64,000 bases of DNA from Actinoallomurus oryzae (GTDB lineage Bacteria; Actinomycetota; Actinomycetes; Streptosporangiales; Streptosporangiaceae). The stretch covers positions 1 through 64,000 of the forward strand of contig NZ_BAABHF010000022.1 in assembly GCF_039541955.1 (NCBI RefSeq), given 5' to 3'. The notes under the pieces are model-generated. The model was not told the origin of the DNA. It saw only the letters and a list, made by a program, of their open reading frames with translations, and did no database searches. The position numbers and the translations under genes are program-made. Positions 16,601 to 24,789 of this stretch are shown here, piece after piece; within the stretch, counting starts at the first letter, position 1; every line of letters begins with the position of its first letter.

Positions 16601-17686
16601 ATGACGTCCAACGCCCTGCGATCGGCCGGCATTGCTGCCGGTGCCGGTGGCGAGGAGTGCATCGCTGCCCGTGGCAGCGACTACGCGGTCCTGGCCCGGC
16701 AGGTGAAGAACGCCGGGATGCTGGACCGCCGGCCCGGCTACTACTCGCTGAAGATCGCGGCCAACCTGGGCCTGTTCGCACTCGCCGGCACGGCGTTCGT
16801 GCTCCTCGGGCGCTCGTGGTGGCAGATGCTCGTCGCCGCCTTCCTCGGGATCGTCTTCACCCAGATCGCGTTCGTCGGGCACGACGCCGGTCACCGCCAG
16901 ATCGCCGGCTCGAGGCGGGTCAACGACCTGCTCGGGCTGGTCCACGGAAACCTGCTGATCGGGCTGAGCTACGGCTGGTGGGTGACCAAGCACAACCGCC
17001 ATCACGCCAACCCCAACCACGAGGACCGGGACCCCGACGTCGCGAACGGCGCGATCGCCTTCACCACGGATCACGTACGGTCCCGCCGCAGGTGGGCGAC
17101 CCGGACGCTGGCGCGCCACCAGGCGTACCTGTTCTTCCCGCTGCTCCTGCTCGAAGGAGTCAACCTCCACGTCGCGAGCGTGCGGGCCCTGTTCGGCGAC
17201 GACATGGGCAGGACCAGGTCCAAGCCGGTGGAAGCGCTGATGCTGGGGGTGCACCTGGCCGGCTACCTCACCGCTCTCCTGGTCGTGCTCACCCCGTTGC
17301 AGGCGCTGGTCTTCGTCGTCGTCCACCAGTGCGTGTTCGGTCTCTACATGGGATGTACGTTCGCGCCCAACCACAAGGGCATGCCGACCGTACGCGAGGC
17401 CGACAAGCTGGACTACCTGCGCCGGCAAGTCCTCACCTCGCGGAACATCCGCGGTGGCCGGTTCGCCGACTTCGTGCTGGGCGGGCTGAACTACCAGATC
17501 GAGCACCATCTGTTCCCCAGCATGCCGCGGCCCAGCCTGCGCCGGGCCCAGGAACTCGTCCGCGCCCACTGCGGGAAACACGGCCTGACGTACCACGAGA
17601 GCAGCATCGTCGGTTCGTACGGCCAGGTTCTCCGCCATCTGCACGCGGTCGGCGCGCCCTTGCGCCGCGTGCCGGACGCCGGATGA
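16601..17686 (+). CDS. Membrane fatty acid desaturase
   Basis: 361 residues. Three histidine boxes of acyl-lipid/acyl-CoA desaturases are intact: HDAGHRQ (residue about 91), HNRHHANPNH (about 130) and QIEHHLFPSMPRP (about 300); they hold the di-iron centre. Hydrophobic pairs lie before the first box and between the second and third (residues about 40-80 and 215-255). AAGGAG sits six bases before ATG 16601. The QIEHH form suggests a front-end/linoleoyl-type desaturase relative. Divergent from csp, so membrane fluidity and cold response may be linked. Confidence 0.92.
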   Translation: MTSNALRSAGIAAGAGGEECIAARGSDYAVLARQVKNAGMLDRRPGYYSLKIAANLGLFALAGTAFVLLGRSWWQMLVAAFLGIVFTQIAFVGHDAGHRQIAGSRRVNDLLGLVHGNLLIGLSYGWWVTKHNRHHANPNHEDRDPDVANGAIAFTTDHVRSRRRWATRTLARHQAYLFFPLLLLEGVNLHVASVRALFGDDMGRTRSKPVEALMLGVHLAGYLTALLVVLTPLQALVFVVVHQCVFGLYMGCTFAPNHKGMPTVREADKLDYLRRQVLTSRNIRGGRFADFVLGGLNYQIEHHLFPSMPRPSLRRAQELVRAHCGKHGLTYHESSIVGSYGQVLRHLHAVGAPLRRVPDAG

Positions 17687-18067
17687 CCGGATTCCCGCCG
17701 GACGCCGTACGACCACGGCCCGTCGTCCCCGGGGCCGCCTCGGTGGGGTAGGGTTGAGGTCAGTCGAGGGTTTTTCGTGCGCTCACAACCGAGTCGGCGC
17801 CGTCCCCGGCACCCACTACTTCGGCCTCTTCACAGTAGGTCAAGACGGGTCGGCGAACACGCCGCCGCAGCGGACTCACGGATGATCGTCGAGGGGCGAC
17901 ACGCCTCACCGATCGTTCCGGCTCCACCGCCCGACGCCGTCCTTGCCCGCCGGGCCCGTGGTGCGACCCGCGTTCTCAACCCGCGGGCGACACGTGCGGC
18001 ACGGTCTCACTCGAGCCCCGGCCGGTAAGTCCCGCTGTGACCCGGCCTTCGATTCGGAGACCAATTG
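17687..18067. other. Gene-free stretch between desaturase and STAS gene
   Basis: 381 bp with no convincing coding frame on either strand. A possible -10 (TAGGGT, near 17749) and a T-rich patch (GGGTTTTTCG, about 17768) are the only notable marks. The last part holds the STAS ribosome site CGGAGA. No terminator hairpin for the desaturase was recognised. Confidence 0.5.
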
Positions 18068-18448
18068 ATGTACCACGACACCATCCGGGCCGACCTGTTC
18101 GGCCACTCGATACGCGGCCATACCGTGCTGGCGATCTCCGGCGAGCTGGACATCTCCACCACCGCCGGCCTCCGCGACCGGATCGCCGCCGTCCTGGAGG
18201 ACGGGGCCAAGCTGGTGGTCATCGACCTGTCCCGTGTCTCGTTCTGCGACGCCTCCGGACTGAGGATGCTCGTCGCCGTACGACGGAAGGCGGACGCGTA
18301 CGGATGCGCCGTCGCCCTGGCCGGACCGCGTCCCCACGTGCGGAAACTGCTGCGCATCACCGGCCTCGACCAAGCCTTCCCGATCTACTCGACCCTCGGC
18401 CAGGCCGTCCCCGGCCGGGTTAACGCCTATGACCCCGCCGTCGCATGA
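18068..18448 (+). CDS. STAS-domain anti-sigma factor antagonist
   Basis: 126 residues, a single STAS domain as in SpoIIAA/RsbV. ISGELDISTTAGLRDRI, LVVIDLSRVSFCDASGLRML (serine of DASG is the usual phosphorylation site) and a C-terminal helix LLRITGLDQAF are all present. It would bind an anti-sigma kinase when unphosphorylated and so free a SigB-type sigma factor. No kinase or sigma gene is adjacent, so partners are elsewhere; the PP2C phosphatase at 56694 is the only matching activity in the window. ATG 18068 follows GGAGA. Confidence 0.93.
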   Translation: MYHDTIRADLFGHSIRGHTVLAISGELDISTTAGLRDRIAAVLEDGAKLVVIDLSRVSFCDASGLRMLVAVRRKADAYGCAVALAGPRPHVRKLLRITGLDQAFPIYSTLGQAVPGRVNAYDPAVA

Positions 18449-18529
18449 GACTCAAGGGCGCGAACGGCCGACGGCCGCCGGGCGACGCCGGCACGCCGTA
18501 ACGAGCGTCGCCGCGGAAGGACGACCGCG

Positions 18530-18784
18530 ATGAGCGACAGCGGCCCCACGGGCGAACTCCACCTTCGCATGGCCGGCCACACGACCGACTGGAAACTCCT
18601 TCTCGTCGACGAACCACCCACCGAGGACGAGGTGGCGTCCTGGATGCAGGAAGGGATGGTGGCCCGGATCCGGGTCACCGAGCAGGGCAGCAACGAGCCG
18701 CACACGTTGCTGGTGAACTTCTCCCTCGTCGTGGCCGCCCGCCTCCTCCCGGCGTCCCGCGGCGACCGAGGCGTCCAGTTCTGA
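18530..18784 (+). CDS. Hypothetical protein, 84 residues
   Basis: Small soluble protein with alternating strands (LHLRMAGHTTDWKLLLV, then MVARIRVTE and HTLLVNFSLVVAARLLP) that looks like a compact beta-rich domain. GGAAGGA lies about eight bases before the ATG, and third-position G/C bias is normal, so it is probably real. No family recognised. It follows the STAS gene by 81 bp in the same direction and might be co-transcribed. Confidence 0.6.
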   Translation: MSDSGPTGELHLRMAGHTTDWKLLLVDEPPTEDEVASWMQEGMVARIRVTEQGSNEPHTLLVNFSLVVAARLLPASRGDRGVQF

Positions 18785-19045
18785 CCACCCGGGCGCGGCT
18801 GCCGGGGTTCACTGGGTGTTGGACTGCGATGCCGAAGACTGCGTCGACCGGCTGGTCGAGCATTCCGCACTGAGTGGGCCGGAACTCACCTACCTACACG
18901 CGAGGCGAGCCGTACAGCGAGGTGACCATGCCGTGGCTCGGTCCCCCATCCGTGCGCCTCCGAAGCGACGCGAGGTCGTTGTCCAGCCTCCACCACCGTG
19001 CGATGCTCAAGAAGCCACTCAGCGAACGAGCAGCGGGAGGCCGGA

Positions 19046-19315
19046 ATGGAACGCCCCTGGGAAGCCGACCCGGCAGCGAGCTTCCAGCGACGGCTGGGCA
19101 AGTCCGCCTTAGAGCTCGGCGGCACTAACGCCACTCCCTCATGCCCGGATATCTGGGAGCTGGACAACGGAGACATCGCGGTGATCGGCCGGGACATGAC
19201 CGAGCAGTACGCGGGTCGGCTGCCCACCGGAGTCAGCGTCGTGTCCGACGAGCGCCTGGTGGTCATTCCGCGCAACATGATCATCGCCGCGAAACCCGAC
19301 ATTCCTGATGCTTGA
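19046..19315 (+). CDS. Small hypothetical protein preceding DUF6879 gene
   Basis: 89 residues from ATG 19046, which has CGGGAGG upstream. The core CPDIWELDNGDIAVIGRDMT followed by GVSVVSDERLVVIPRNMIIAAKP is a short beta-rich unit commonly found immediately before DUF6879 genes in actinomycetes. The stop overlaps the next start by 8 bp, so the two are translationally coupled. Function unknown; co-occurrence suggests it works with the DUF6879 protein. Confidence 0.75.
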   Translation: MERPWEADPAASFQRRLGKSALELGGTNATPSCPDIWELDNGDIAVIGRDMTEQYAGRLPTGVSVVSDERLVVIPRNMIIAAKPDIPDA

Positions 19316-19913
19316 GCGCGTCGCAGAGCTCACCGGCCAGGAGCTGAAACTCGACGAGTATTTCGAGGACTTCGACGCCCGCTTCTGGCAAGTGGACTCG
19401 TCCTGGAAGCTGGAGCGCCGCCAGGTCTTCCAAGAACCCGATGTGCCCAGTTGGGCGGCGATGGCCGCAGGCGATCGGAAACGTTCACTGGCGCTCGCCG
19501 ACGAGATGCGCACAGGCATCGCCGAGCACCAGCGGCGACTCGATGCGCACGGCATCGTCCAGCGGCGGATACGCGTCGTGGAGCTTCCGCTCTCCGACTA
19601 CCTGTGGTGGGAGTTGTATGTCCTGCGCATCCGCGCCGACCTGGGAGAGCGGATCCGTGTATTGCCCCCGTCGGACGTGGCCTCGTGGGAGACATCCGGT
19701 TCGCTGCCGGAGATCATTCTGCTCGGTGAGCAGAACACGTACCAGGTGCGGTACGACGACGACGGCACCGTCATGGGAGCGAAGCTGCTGACAGATCCCC
19801 GGGTCGCCGTTGCGTGCCGCGCCGAGATGGCGGCGCTGTGGGCGAAAGGCGAGGACCTGGCGAGTTTCCTCACGCGTACGGGCGTGCTGGCGGACACAGG
19901 AAAGCCCTCTTAA
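19308..19913 (+). CDS. DUF6879 family protein
   Basis: 201 residues, no membrane segment. FEDFDARFWQVDSSWKLERRQVFQE and IRVVELPLSDYLWWELYVLR are the recognisable family blocks. In many actinomycetes such proteins sit in small cassettes with XRE regulators, DUF397 or DUF6082 proteins, presumed developmental or regulatory modules of unknown mechanism. Here the gene is coupled to an 89-residue protein upstream and followed 19 bp later by a DUF6082 gene, but no XRE or DUF397 gene is present nearby. Codon bias is weaker than in flanking catabolic genes. Confidence 0.85.
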   Translation: MLERVAELTGQELKLDEYFEDFDARFWQVDSSWKLERRQVFQEPDVPSWAAMAAGDRKRSLALADEMRTGIAEHQRRLDAHGIVQRRIRVVELPLSDYLWWELYVLRIRADLGERIRVLPPSDVASWETSGSLPEIILLGEQNTYQVRYDDDGTVMGAKLLTDPRVAVACRAEMAALWAKGEDLASFLTRTGVLADTGKPS

Positions 19914-19932
19914 CGGGCTGGTGAGGTGTCTC

Positions 19933-20568
19933 GTGACAGGCCGTTCGCGCGGATCAAGATCGACCGGCCCGCTGTACGGCAGGCTGCTCGTCATCTCACT
20001 GGTGTCAGTCTCAGTCTTCATGGTCGCCGTCTCGCCGATCGCACTCGACCTCTTCGGCGGCAGCGCGAACTCCTGGGCTCGGCGCGGCAACATCGGACAG
20101 ACCTATGGGGCGGCGGCCGCTCTGCTGTCCGTACTCGCGCTCGGTGGGGTGGCCGTGTCCCTCGTCCTACAGGCTCGTGAGTCGAAGGCGAACCGGGAAC
20201 ACGCGTCCCGGTTGATCCACACCGATCTGCTGAAGATGGCGATGGATGATCCGGCCTACTTGGAATGCTGGGGGCCGTACTCGTCGGCCACCGATCCCGT
20301 CACGCAGCGGCAGGCCATGTACGTGAATCTGATCCTCTCCTATTGGGAGAGCAGGTGGGAATTGGGACAGTTCTCCGAAGTGCACCTCCGGGAGGCTGCC
20401 GCCCACATGTTCCGGGCGACACCAGGCCGAAACTTCTGGGCCGACAACCGCGCGTTGCGGATCGACACCTCCGAAAGCCGCAGAGCGCGGATGTTCCATC
20501 AGATCCTCGACGAGGAGTACCTGAGAGCTCTTACCCCAGGCCCCTCCCCCGCTACAGACACCTCCTAG
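19933..20568 (+). CDS. DUF6082 family membrane protein
   Basis: 211 residues. Two hydrophobic helices (YGRLLVISLVSVSVFMVAV, about residues 15-35, and YGAAAALLSVLALGGVAVSL, about 55-75) are followed by a cytosolic domain starting LVLQARESKANREHASRLIHTDLLK, the typical DUF6082 pattern. GTG 19933 follows GAGG and fits the charged GRSRG start before helix 1. Forms the third gene of the small cassette. Function unknown; the soluble half may respond to or shield the DUF6879 partner. Confidence 0.82.
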   Translation: MTGRSRGSRSTGPLYGRLLVISLVSVSVFMVAVSPIALDLFGGSANSWARRGNIGQTYGAAAALLSVLALGGVAVSLVLQARESKANREHASRLIHTDLLKMAMDDPAYLECWGPYSSATDPVTQRQAMYVNLILSYWESRWELGQFSEVHLREAAAHMFRATPGRNFWADNRALRIDTSESRRARMFHQILDEEYLRALTPGPSPATDTS

Positions 20569-20608
20569 AGCTCGACGTGATCCCCACGGAGTCCATCCGG
20601 CTCCGGCC

Positions 20609-21676
20609 CTATCCGCGGCGCCGCCACCGGCGACGCTTCTGGGGCGGCGCCGGCTCCTCCTCGTCGTTCTGCGCCGCGCGGGCCAGCGCCGCCGTTGCCA
20701 CGGCGCGGTCGTCCGCACGGCATCCGGGGGTGACGATCATCAGCTGGGCCAGCGATTCCTCGATCGTGACCAGGCGGTTCGCGGCCACGGCCGCGTCGAG
20801 CCGGGCTCGGACCATCCCCCGTACCTCCTCCCGCAGGTGCGGTTCGCGGTACGCGGACGTGACAAGGGCGAACAGCGCCGCGTCGGCGACCCAGTCCTCG
20901 ACGCCGAAGGCGAGATCCACCAGGACGCTTCGCCGGGTCGAGGTCGGCCACGGCTCGTCCTTGGCATGGTGCAGGATGCCCAGGCACACCCACGGCTGCA
21001 TGAGCCGGTACCAGTACGTCGGGGTCGACTTGGCCAGGTGCTGCCAGCGTGGCGTGTCCGGCGGCTCGGGCAGGTGTGCGAGCAGCCCGAGCAGGTCGTC
21101 CAACGGCAGGCCGCCGAGGGGTTCGGCCTGCAGGTAGCCGGACAACGGCGACGGCCACGGCTCTCCGGCGACCTCGTGCAGTACCTGCACCGCGGCGGCC
21201 GACGGCGGCGGCGCGGCGGGCAGCGGCTCGGTGCCGTCGTACCGCCAGACGGCGTACCGGCCGGGCCGTACGGTCATCCGGATGTCGGGGGCCGGGAACT
21301 CGGCGATGCCGATGTCGACCGGGCCCGCGACCCGGCGGAAGGCGGTCATGGCACTGGCCGGCTCCGCCGCGGAGAGCCCGAGACCGGTGAGCTCGAGCCG
21401 CTCGCCCTGCGCCCGGCGGCTTCCGACCTCGTTGGCGAGATTGCAGATCGCCTCGCTCGGCATCGGCACCCAGTTGAGCCACGGCCGCTGCGATCCGGCC
21501 ATGGCGAACATCACCTCGGTCATCCCGCACGGGTGCGGATCATCATGGAGCGCGACCAGGTCCGCGACATCGCCGGCCGTGCGGAACCGCACCGCGTGCC
21601 GCGCCGCATCACGGTGCGGAAAGCCGGGGTCGTCGGCCAACCGCCGCAGGTCGGCACCCACATCGTCCGAAAACAT
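20609..21676 (-). CDS. Hypothetical protein, leaderless, 355 residues
   Basis: A cytosolic protein with no family I recognise. Residues 1-60 (DLRRLADDPGFPHRDAARHA) look helical; the middle contains a strand-rich WRYDGTEPLP region; the C-terminal third is helical (WYRLMQPWVCLGILHH, then VDLAFGVEDWVADAALFALV) and resembles immunity- or HEAT-like repeats, ending in a basic tail (PPQKRRRWRRRG). The start is set by TAGGCT (21689-21684) seven bases before ATG 21676 and lack of a Shine-Dalgarno. Convergent with the DUF6082 gene. Confidence 0.75.
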   Translation of the reverse strand: MFSDDVGADLRRLADDPGFPHRDAARHAVRFRTAGDVADLVALHDDPHPCGMTEVMFAMAGSQRPWLNWVPMPSEAICNLANEVGSRRAQGERLELTGLGLSAAEPASAMTAFRRVAGPVDIGIAEFPAPDIRMTVRPGRYAVWRYDGTEPLPAAPPPSAAAVQVLHEVAGEPWPSPLSGYLQAEPLGGLPLDDLLGLLAHLPEPPDTPRWQHLAKSTPTYWYRLMQPWVCLGILHHAKDEPWPTSTRRSVLVDLAFGVEDWVADAALFALVTSAYREPHLREEVRGMVRARLDAAVAANRLVTIEESLAQLMIVTPGCRADDRAVATAALARAAQNDEEEPAPPQKRRRWRRRG

Positions 21677-21683
21677 GGCGCGG

Positions 21684-21689
21684 AGCCTA
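21684..21689 (-). promoter_or_regulatory. -10 element TAGGCT of a leaderless transcript
   Basis: TAGGCT followed by exactly seven bases and the ATG at 21676, the TANNNT-N7-ATG form of actinobacterial leaderless genes. No clear -35. The identical hexamer stands six bases before the TetR GTG at 39320. Confidence 0.5.
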
Positions 21690-21826
21690 GCAATCCGCAA
21701 CGTCCACCCGGATAAGGGAATCGCCGCCATTTCTTGGGACCGAACGGACTGCGTGTCCGCACGAGTTCATCGCCGTCGCCGAGGACGAGGTACGGGAGAC
21801 GAACGCCGGGCTGACCGAGTTCACCC

Positions 21827-21896
21827 GACGCCGGGTTCAGCCAGGTCAGGGTCAGCCGACGCCCGGTTCAAGCAGACGCCGGGGTCAGCCGACGCC
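21827..21896. repeat. Degenerate tandem repeat at the 3' end of the ROK gene
   Basis: Four copies of a unit starting GACGCCGGG-TTCAGCC (21827, 21858, 21875, 21891) with 31, 17 and 16 base spacing. The last copies include the ROK stop codon, so the array probably grew outward from the gene's end. Confidence 0.55.
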
Positions 21897-23300
21897 GAGG
21901 GCCGCGTCGATCGCCGATGCGGCCAGCACGTGCTGGGCCACCATCAGGGTGAGTCCCACGGTCGCGCTGTCGTCGCCGCTGCGGGACGTGATCACCCGCA
22001 GTTTCTGCATCGTCCGCTCGACCGCGTCGGCCCGTACCCATCGCTCCACTTCCTCGGCCACGAGGGGAAGCTGCCCGAGGATGCCGCCGAGCACCAGCGT
22101 GTCGGGGTTGACCGTCGCGACGACGGCGGCGAGAACCCGGCCGAGGCGTTCGGCGCCGGCGCGCAGAGCGGCGATCACCGCGGGGTTGTGGGTGTGCATC
22201 TGAACGACGTCGTCGAGCGTGTGCACACCCTGGTCGGCGAGCTGGTCCAGCAACGACCAGCCCGAGGCCCAGGCGGCCAGGCAGCCCTGGCGTCCGCACC
22301 GGCACACCGGCCCCTCGTCCGACACGCGGATGTGGCCGATGTCGCCGGCCGCGCCGTCGGCACCCCCGATCACCTCGCCGTTGACGACGATGCCGGCGCC
22401 GATGCCGCTGGCGTACTTGACCGCGAGCAGGATGCCCCGTCCGCCGCTCGCCGACGCCTCTCCCCGGGCGAAGGCGCGTGCGTCATTCTCGATCAGCAGG
22501 GGCACGTCCCAGCGAGAACGCACCACGTCCTTGATCGCGTAGTCCTCCCAGCCCGGCATCGTCGTACTCGCGCCGAGTCGGCCCGTGGCGACGTCGACCG
22601 GCCCGGGAATGCCCATGCCGACGCCGACGACCTGCGCGTTCTCATCCACTCGCAGGAGCTTGTCGGCGCGGTCCAGCAGGTCGGGCAGCAACCGGTCCGG
22701 GGGCTGGGCGATGTTCAGCCGCAGCGTCGCCATCCGCAGCGTGCGTCCGAACAGGTCGGCGACGGCGATGCGCCCGTGCGTCTGACCGAGGTCGAAGATC
22801 AGCGCGACCCGGTTGCGGTCGTCGAAACGCACCAGGCGGGCCGGGCGGCCCACCGTCGCTCCGGTCGATCCGGACTCATAGACCAACCCGGCGCGGAACA
22901 GCTGATCGAGGCGTTCGAAGAGGGTGGTCCGCGACATCCCGGTGGCGGTGAGCAACTGCTGACGGGTCCAGCCCGGCCGGGTACGGATCAGGGCGAGCAG
23001 GTGGCCGGGCGAGGCGGCACCGGCCAGGTCGGGCCTGGTCGCCCCTTCGCCGCCAGGCGGTCTCGTCGCCGCCCCGCCTGCCGAGGCGCCCGGCCCGCCT
23101 CCTGAGGCGCCCGGCCCGCCTCCTGAGGCGCCCGGCCCGCCTGCTGAAGCGGTCGGCCCGTCTGCTGAGGTGGTCGGCTCGGGTGCCGAGGCGGCCGGCT
23201 CGGCAGGGGTGTCCTGCGGCGGAGCCGGCGGATGGGACGGTGAGCCGGTCGGGTCATCGGTGCTACCTACGACTGCCACAGACGGACATTTCCTCCCCAT
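21885..23300 (-). CDS. ROK family transcriptional repressor
   Basis: 471 residues. An MarR-like HTH (TRQQLLTATGMSRTTLFERL, about residues 110-130) precedes a ROK sugar-kinase-fold domain: FDLGQTHGRIAVAD (phosphate loop), GVGMGIPGPVD, GADGAAGDIGHIRV and the zinc cluster CRCGRQGCLAAW. ROK repressors bind sugars or their phosphates. The first 95 residues are a low-complexity Pro/Gly/Ala/Ser tail with 7-residue repeats, far longer than normal. Divergent from the glycoside hydrolase with a 17-bp palindrome between them, so it likely controls that gene and perhaps the catabolic cluster beyond. Confidence 0.9.
   Translation of the reverse strand: MGRKCPSVAVVGSTDDPTGSPSHPPAPPQDTPAEPAASAPEPTTSADGPTASAGGPGASGGGPGASGGGPGASAGGAATRPPGGEGATRPDLAGAASPGHLLALIRTRPGWTRQQLLTATGMSRTTLFERLDQLFRAGLVYESGSTGATVGRPARLVRFDDRNRVALIFDLGQTHGRIAVADLFGRTLRMATLRLNIAQPPDRLLPDLLDRADKLLRVDENAQVVGVGMGIPGPVDVATGRLGASTTMPGWEDYAIKDVVRSRWDVPLLIENDARAFARGEASASGGRGILLAVKYASGIGAGIVVNGEVIGGADGAAGDIGHIRVSDEGPVCRCGRQGCLAAWASGWSLLDQLADQGVHTLDDVVQMHTHNPAVIAALRAGAERLGRVLAAVVATVNPDTLVLGGILGQLPLVAEEVERWVRADAVERTMQKLRVITSRSGDDSATVGLTLMVAQHVLAASAIDAALGVG
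23083..23202. repeat. 21-nt tandem repeats inside the ROK gene N-terminus
   Basis: Units beginning gaggcgcccggcccgcct at 23083, 23104, 23125, with decayed copies at 23146, 23167 and 23188. They encode GGPGASG-type heptapeptides. The first two copies are identical, so expansion is recent. Confidence 0.85.
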
Positions 23301-23331
23301 TGCACTCTTGACCGGCGAGATGGCGGGTCAT

Positions 23332-23348
23332 TATGTTCGGCGATCATA
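23332..23348. promoter_or_regulatory. 17-bp palindrome, putative ROK operator
   Basis: TATGTTCG-G-CGATCATA pairs at seven of eight positions about a central G. It lies 31 bases upstream of the ROK start and over the ATG at 23333, favouring the GTG at 23378 as the true hydrolase start. Confidence 0.55.
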
Positions 23349-23377
23349 CAGAACCGCCGGGGCATTTGGGAGCCTTA

Positions 23378-24730
23378 GTGCATCGAACCGCGCAGGAGCC
23401 GTTGGAAGACGACACGGCCGGGACGGCTCGCCTCGGCGATGCCGCCGCCGATGTCCTCCGCCGCAACGATCTGGGTCATCTGACGGTCGCCGCTCCGGAG
23501 CTCTACCCGCACCAGTGGAGCTGGGACACGGCATTCATCGCGATCGGCCTCTCTCACCTGTCGGTTTCCCGCGCCATCACCGAGATGTCGTCACTGCTGA
23601 CCGCGCAGTGGCGCCGCGGGATGATCCCGCACATCGTGTTCGACACCGCGCCCGGCTACTTCCCCGGCCCCGAACGCTGGCGCACCGCGGTCGCGAGCGA
23701 CGCGCCGGCGGGCGTGCAGACCTCCGGAATTTGTCAACCGCCCGTGCATAGCGTCGCGGTCGCCCGCATTCTCGACCAGGCGCGGCGGCGTGGTGGGGCC
23801 GACCGGCGCGCCGCCGAGGAGTTCCTGACCGAGAGCCTCGACGGCTGGCTGGCCTGGCACCGGTGGCTGGCGACGTCGCGCGACCCGGAGGGCTCCGGCC
23901 TGGTCGAGATCCACCACAGCTGGGAGTCCGGGATGGACAACTCGCCACGCTGGGACGCGCCGTACTCACGGGTGGACGCCGGCGAGATGGAGCCGTTCAC
24001 CCGGAACGACACCACTCACGTCACCGATGCGGCCGAGCGGCCCACGGACGCGGAGTACCGGCGTTACATCTGGCTGGTCGACCAGATGGTCGCCGCCCGC
24101 TACGACGAGGAGGCGATCCGGCGCACCATCGACTTCCGGGTGGCCGACGTCTTCGCCTCGGCGCTGCTCGCGCTGTCCAGCGAGATCCTGGCCGAGCTCG
24201 CCGCGGGCGCCGGCCGCCATCGCGACGCGCGGGACATGGAGGAGATCGCCGCCCGGTTCCGCTCCGGCGTCATCGCGGCCGTGTCACCGCGGAGCGGGCT
24301 GGCCCAGGACCGTGACCTGCGAACCGGCGCCTGGCTGCCGACCGCGACCATCGGGGGGTTCGCGCCGCTGCTGTGCGGCGGCGACGTCGCCGTGGTGCGG
24401 CGCCAGCGGGAGCTGCTGCTCGGCCCCGAGTGGTGCGGGCACCCCGACCTGCGGCACGCGGTGCCGCCGAGCACGTCCCCCACCTCCCCGGAGTTCCGCC
24501 CGCGCCAGTACTGGCGGGGGCCGCAGTGGCCGGTGATCACCTGGCTGTTCGGCTGGGCGGCGCGACGGCGCGGAGACGAGGCGCTGGAAGGGCAGTTGCG
24601 CGAGGAGTCGCTGCGCCAGCTCGGCGACCTGCGTTTCGCCGAGTACTACGAGCCCTTCACCGGAGAGGCGCTCGGCAGCCGTTCGCAGTCGTGGACCGCG
24701 GCCGTGGCGCTGGACTGGCTGGCGTCATGA
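23378..24730 (+). CDS. Glycoside hydrolase, mannosyl-/glucosylglycerate hydrolase-like (GH63 clan)
   Basis: 450 residues, (alpha/alpha)6-barrel type. LYPHQWSWDTAFIAIGL (substrate-binding Trp/Asp), SWESGMDNSPRWD (catalytic Asp region, about residue 190), YWRGPQWPVITWL and AEYYEPFTGEALGSRSQSWTAA (C-terminal general base/Gln-Ser-Trp) are the blocks shared by MGH/GGH enzymes, which hydrolyse glycosylglycerate compatible solutes. Start chosen at GTG 23378 because GGGAG is six bases upstream and the alternative ATG 23333 lies in a palindrome. Divergent from ROK, which suggests sugar induction. Substrate not certain. Confidence 0.85.
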   Translation: MHRTAQEPLEDDTAGTARLGDAAADVLRRNDLGHLTVAAPELYPHQWSWDTAFIAIGLSHLSVSRAITEMSSLLTAQWRRGMIPHIVFDTAPGYFPGPERWRTAVASDAPAGVQTSGICQPPVHSVAVARILDQARRRGGADRRAAEEFLTESLDGWLAWHRWLATSRDPEGSGLVEIHHSWESGMDNSPRWDAPYSRVDAGEMEPFTRNDTTHVTDAAERPTDAEYRRYIWLVDQMVAARYDEEAIRRTIDFRVADVFASALLALSSEILAELAAGAGRHRDARDMEEIAARFRSGVIAAVSPRSGLAQDRDLRTGAWLPTATIGGFAPLLCGGDVAVVRRQRELLLGPEWCGHPDLRHAVPPSTSPTSPEFRPRQYWRGPQWPVITWLFGWAARRRGDEALEGQLREESLRQLGDLRFAEYYEPFTGEALGSRSQSWTAAVALDWLAS

Positions 24731-24789
24731 CGACCTCGGCCGACGGCCACCGTCGTACGGCTGCCGGGGCGCCCCCTCGGAGCGTGCGG

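Noticed and set aside
15839..17716. 625-codon leftward open frame across csp and desaturase
   Set aside because: It runs antisense to the desaturase and out of frame with csp, has low-complexity Arg/Gly/Pro content and no family motifs; it is a product of the high G+C.
18785..19045. Several short open frames between the 84-residue gene and the DUF6879 cassette
   Set aside because: None has a ribosome site, normal codon bias or a recognisable motif; treated as non-coding.
21827..21896. Possible CRISPR array
   Set aside because: Units are 16-31 bases apart, imperfect and lack unique spacers; it is a simple tandem repeat. The 16231-16280 and 23083-23202 repeats fail for the same reason.
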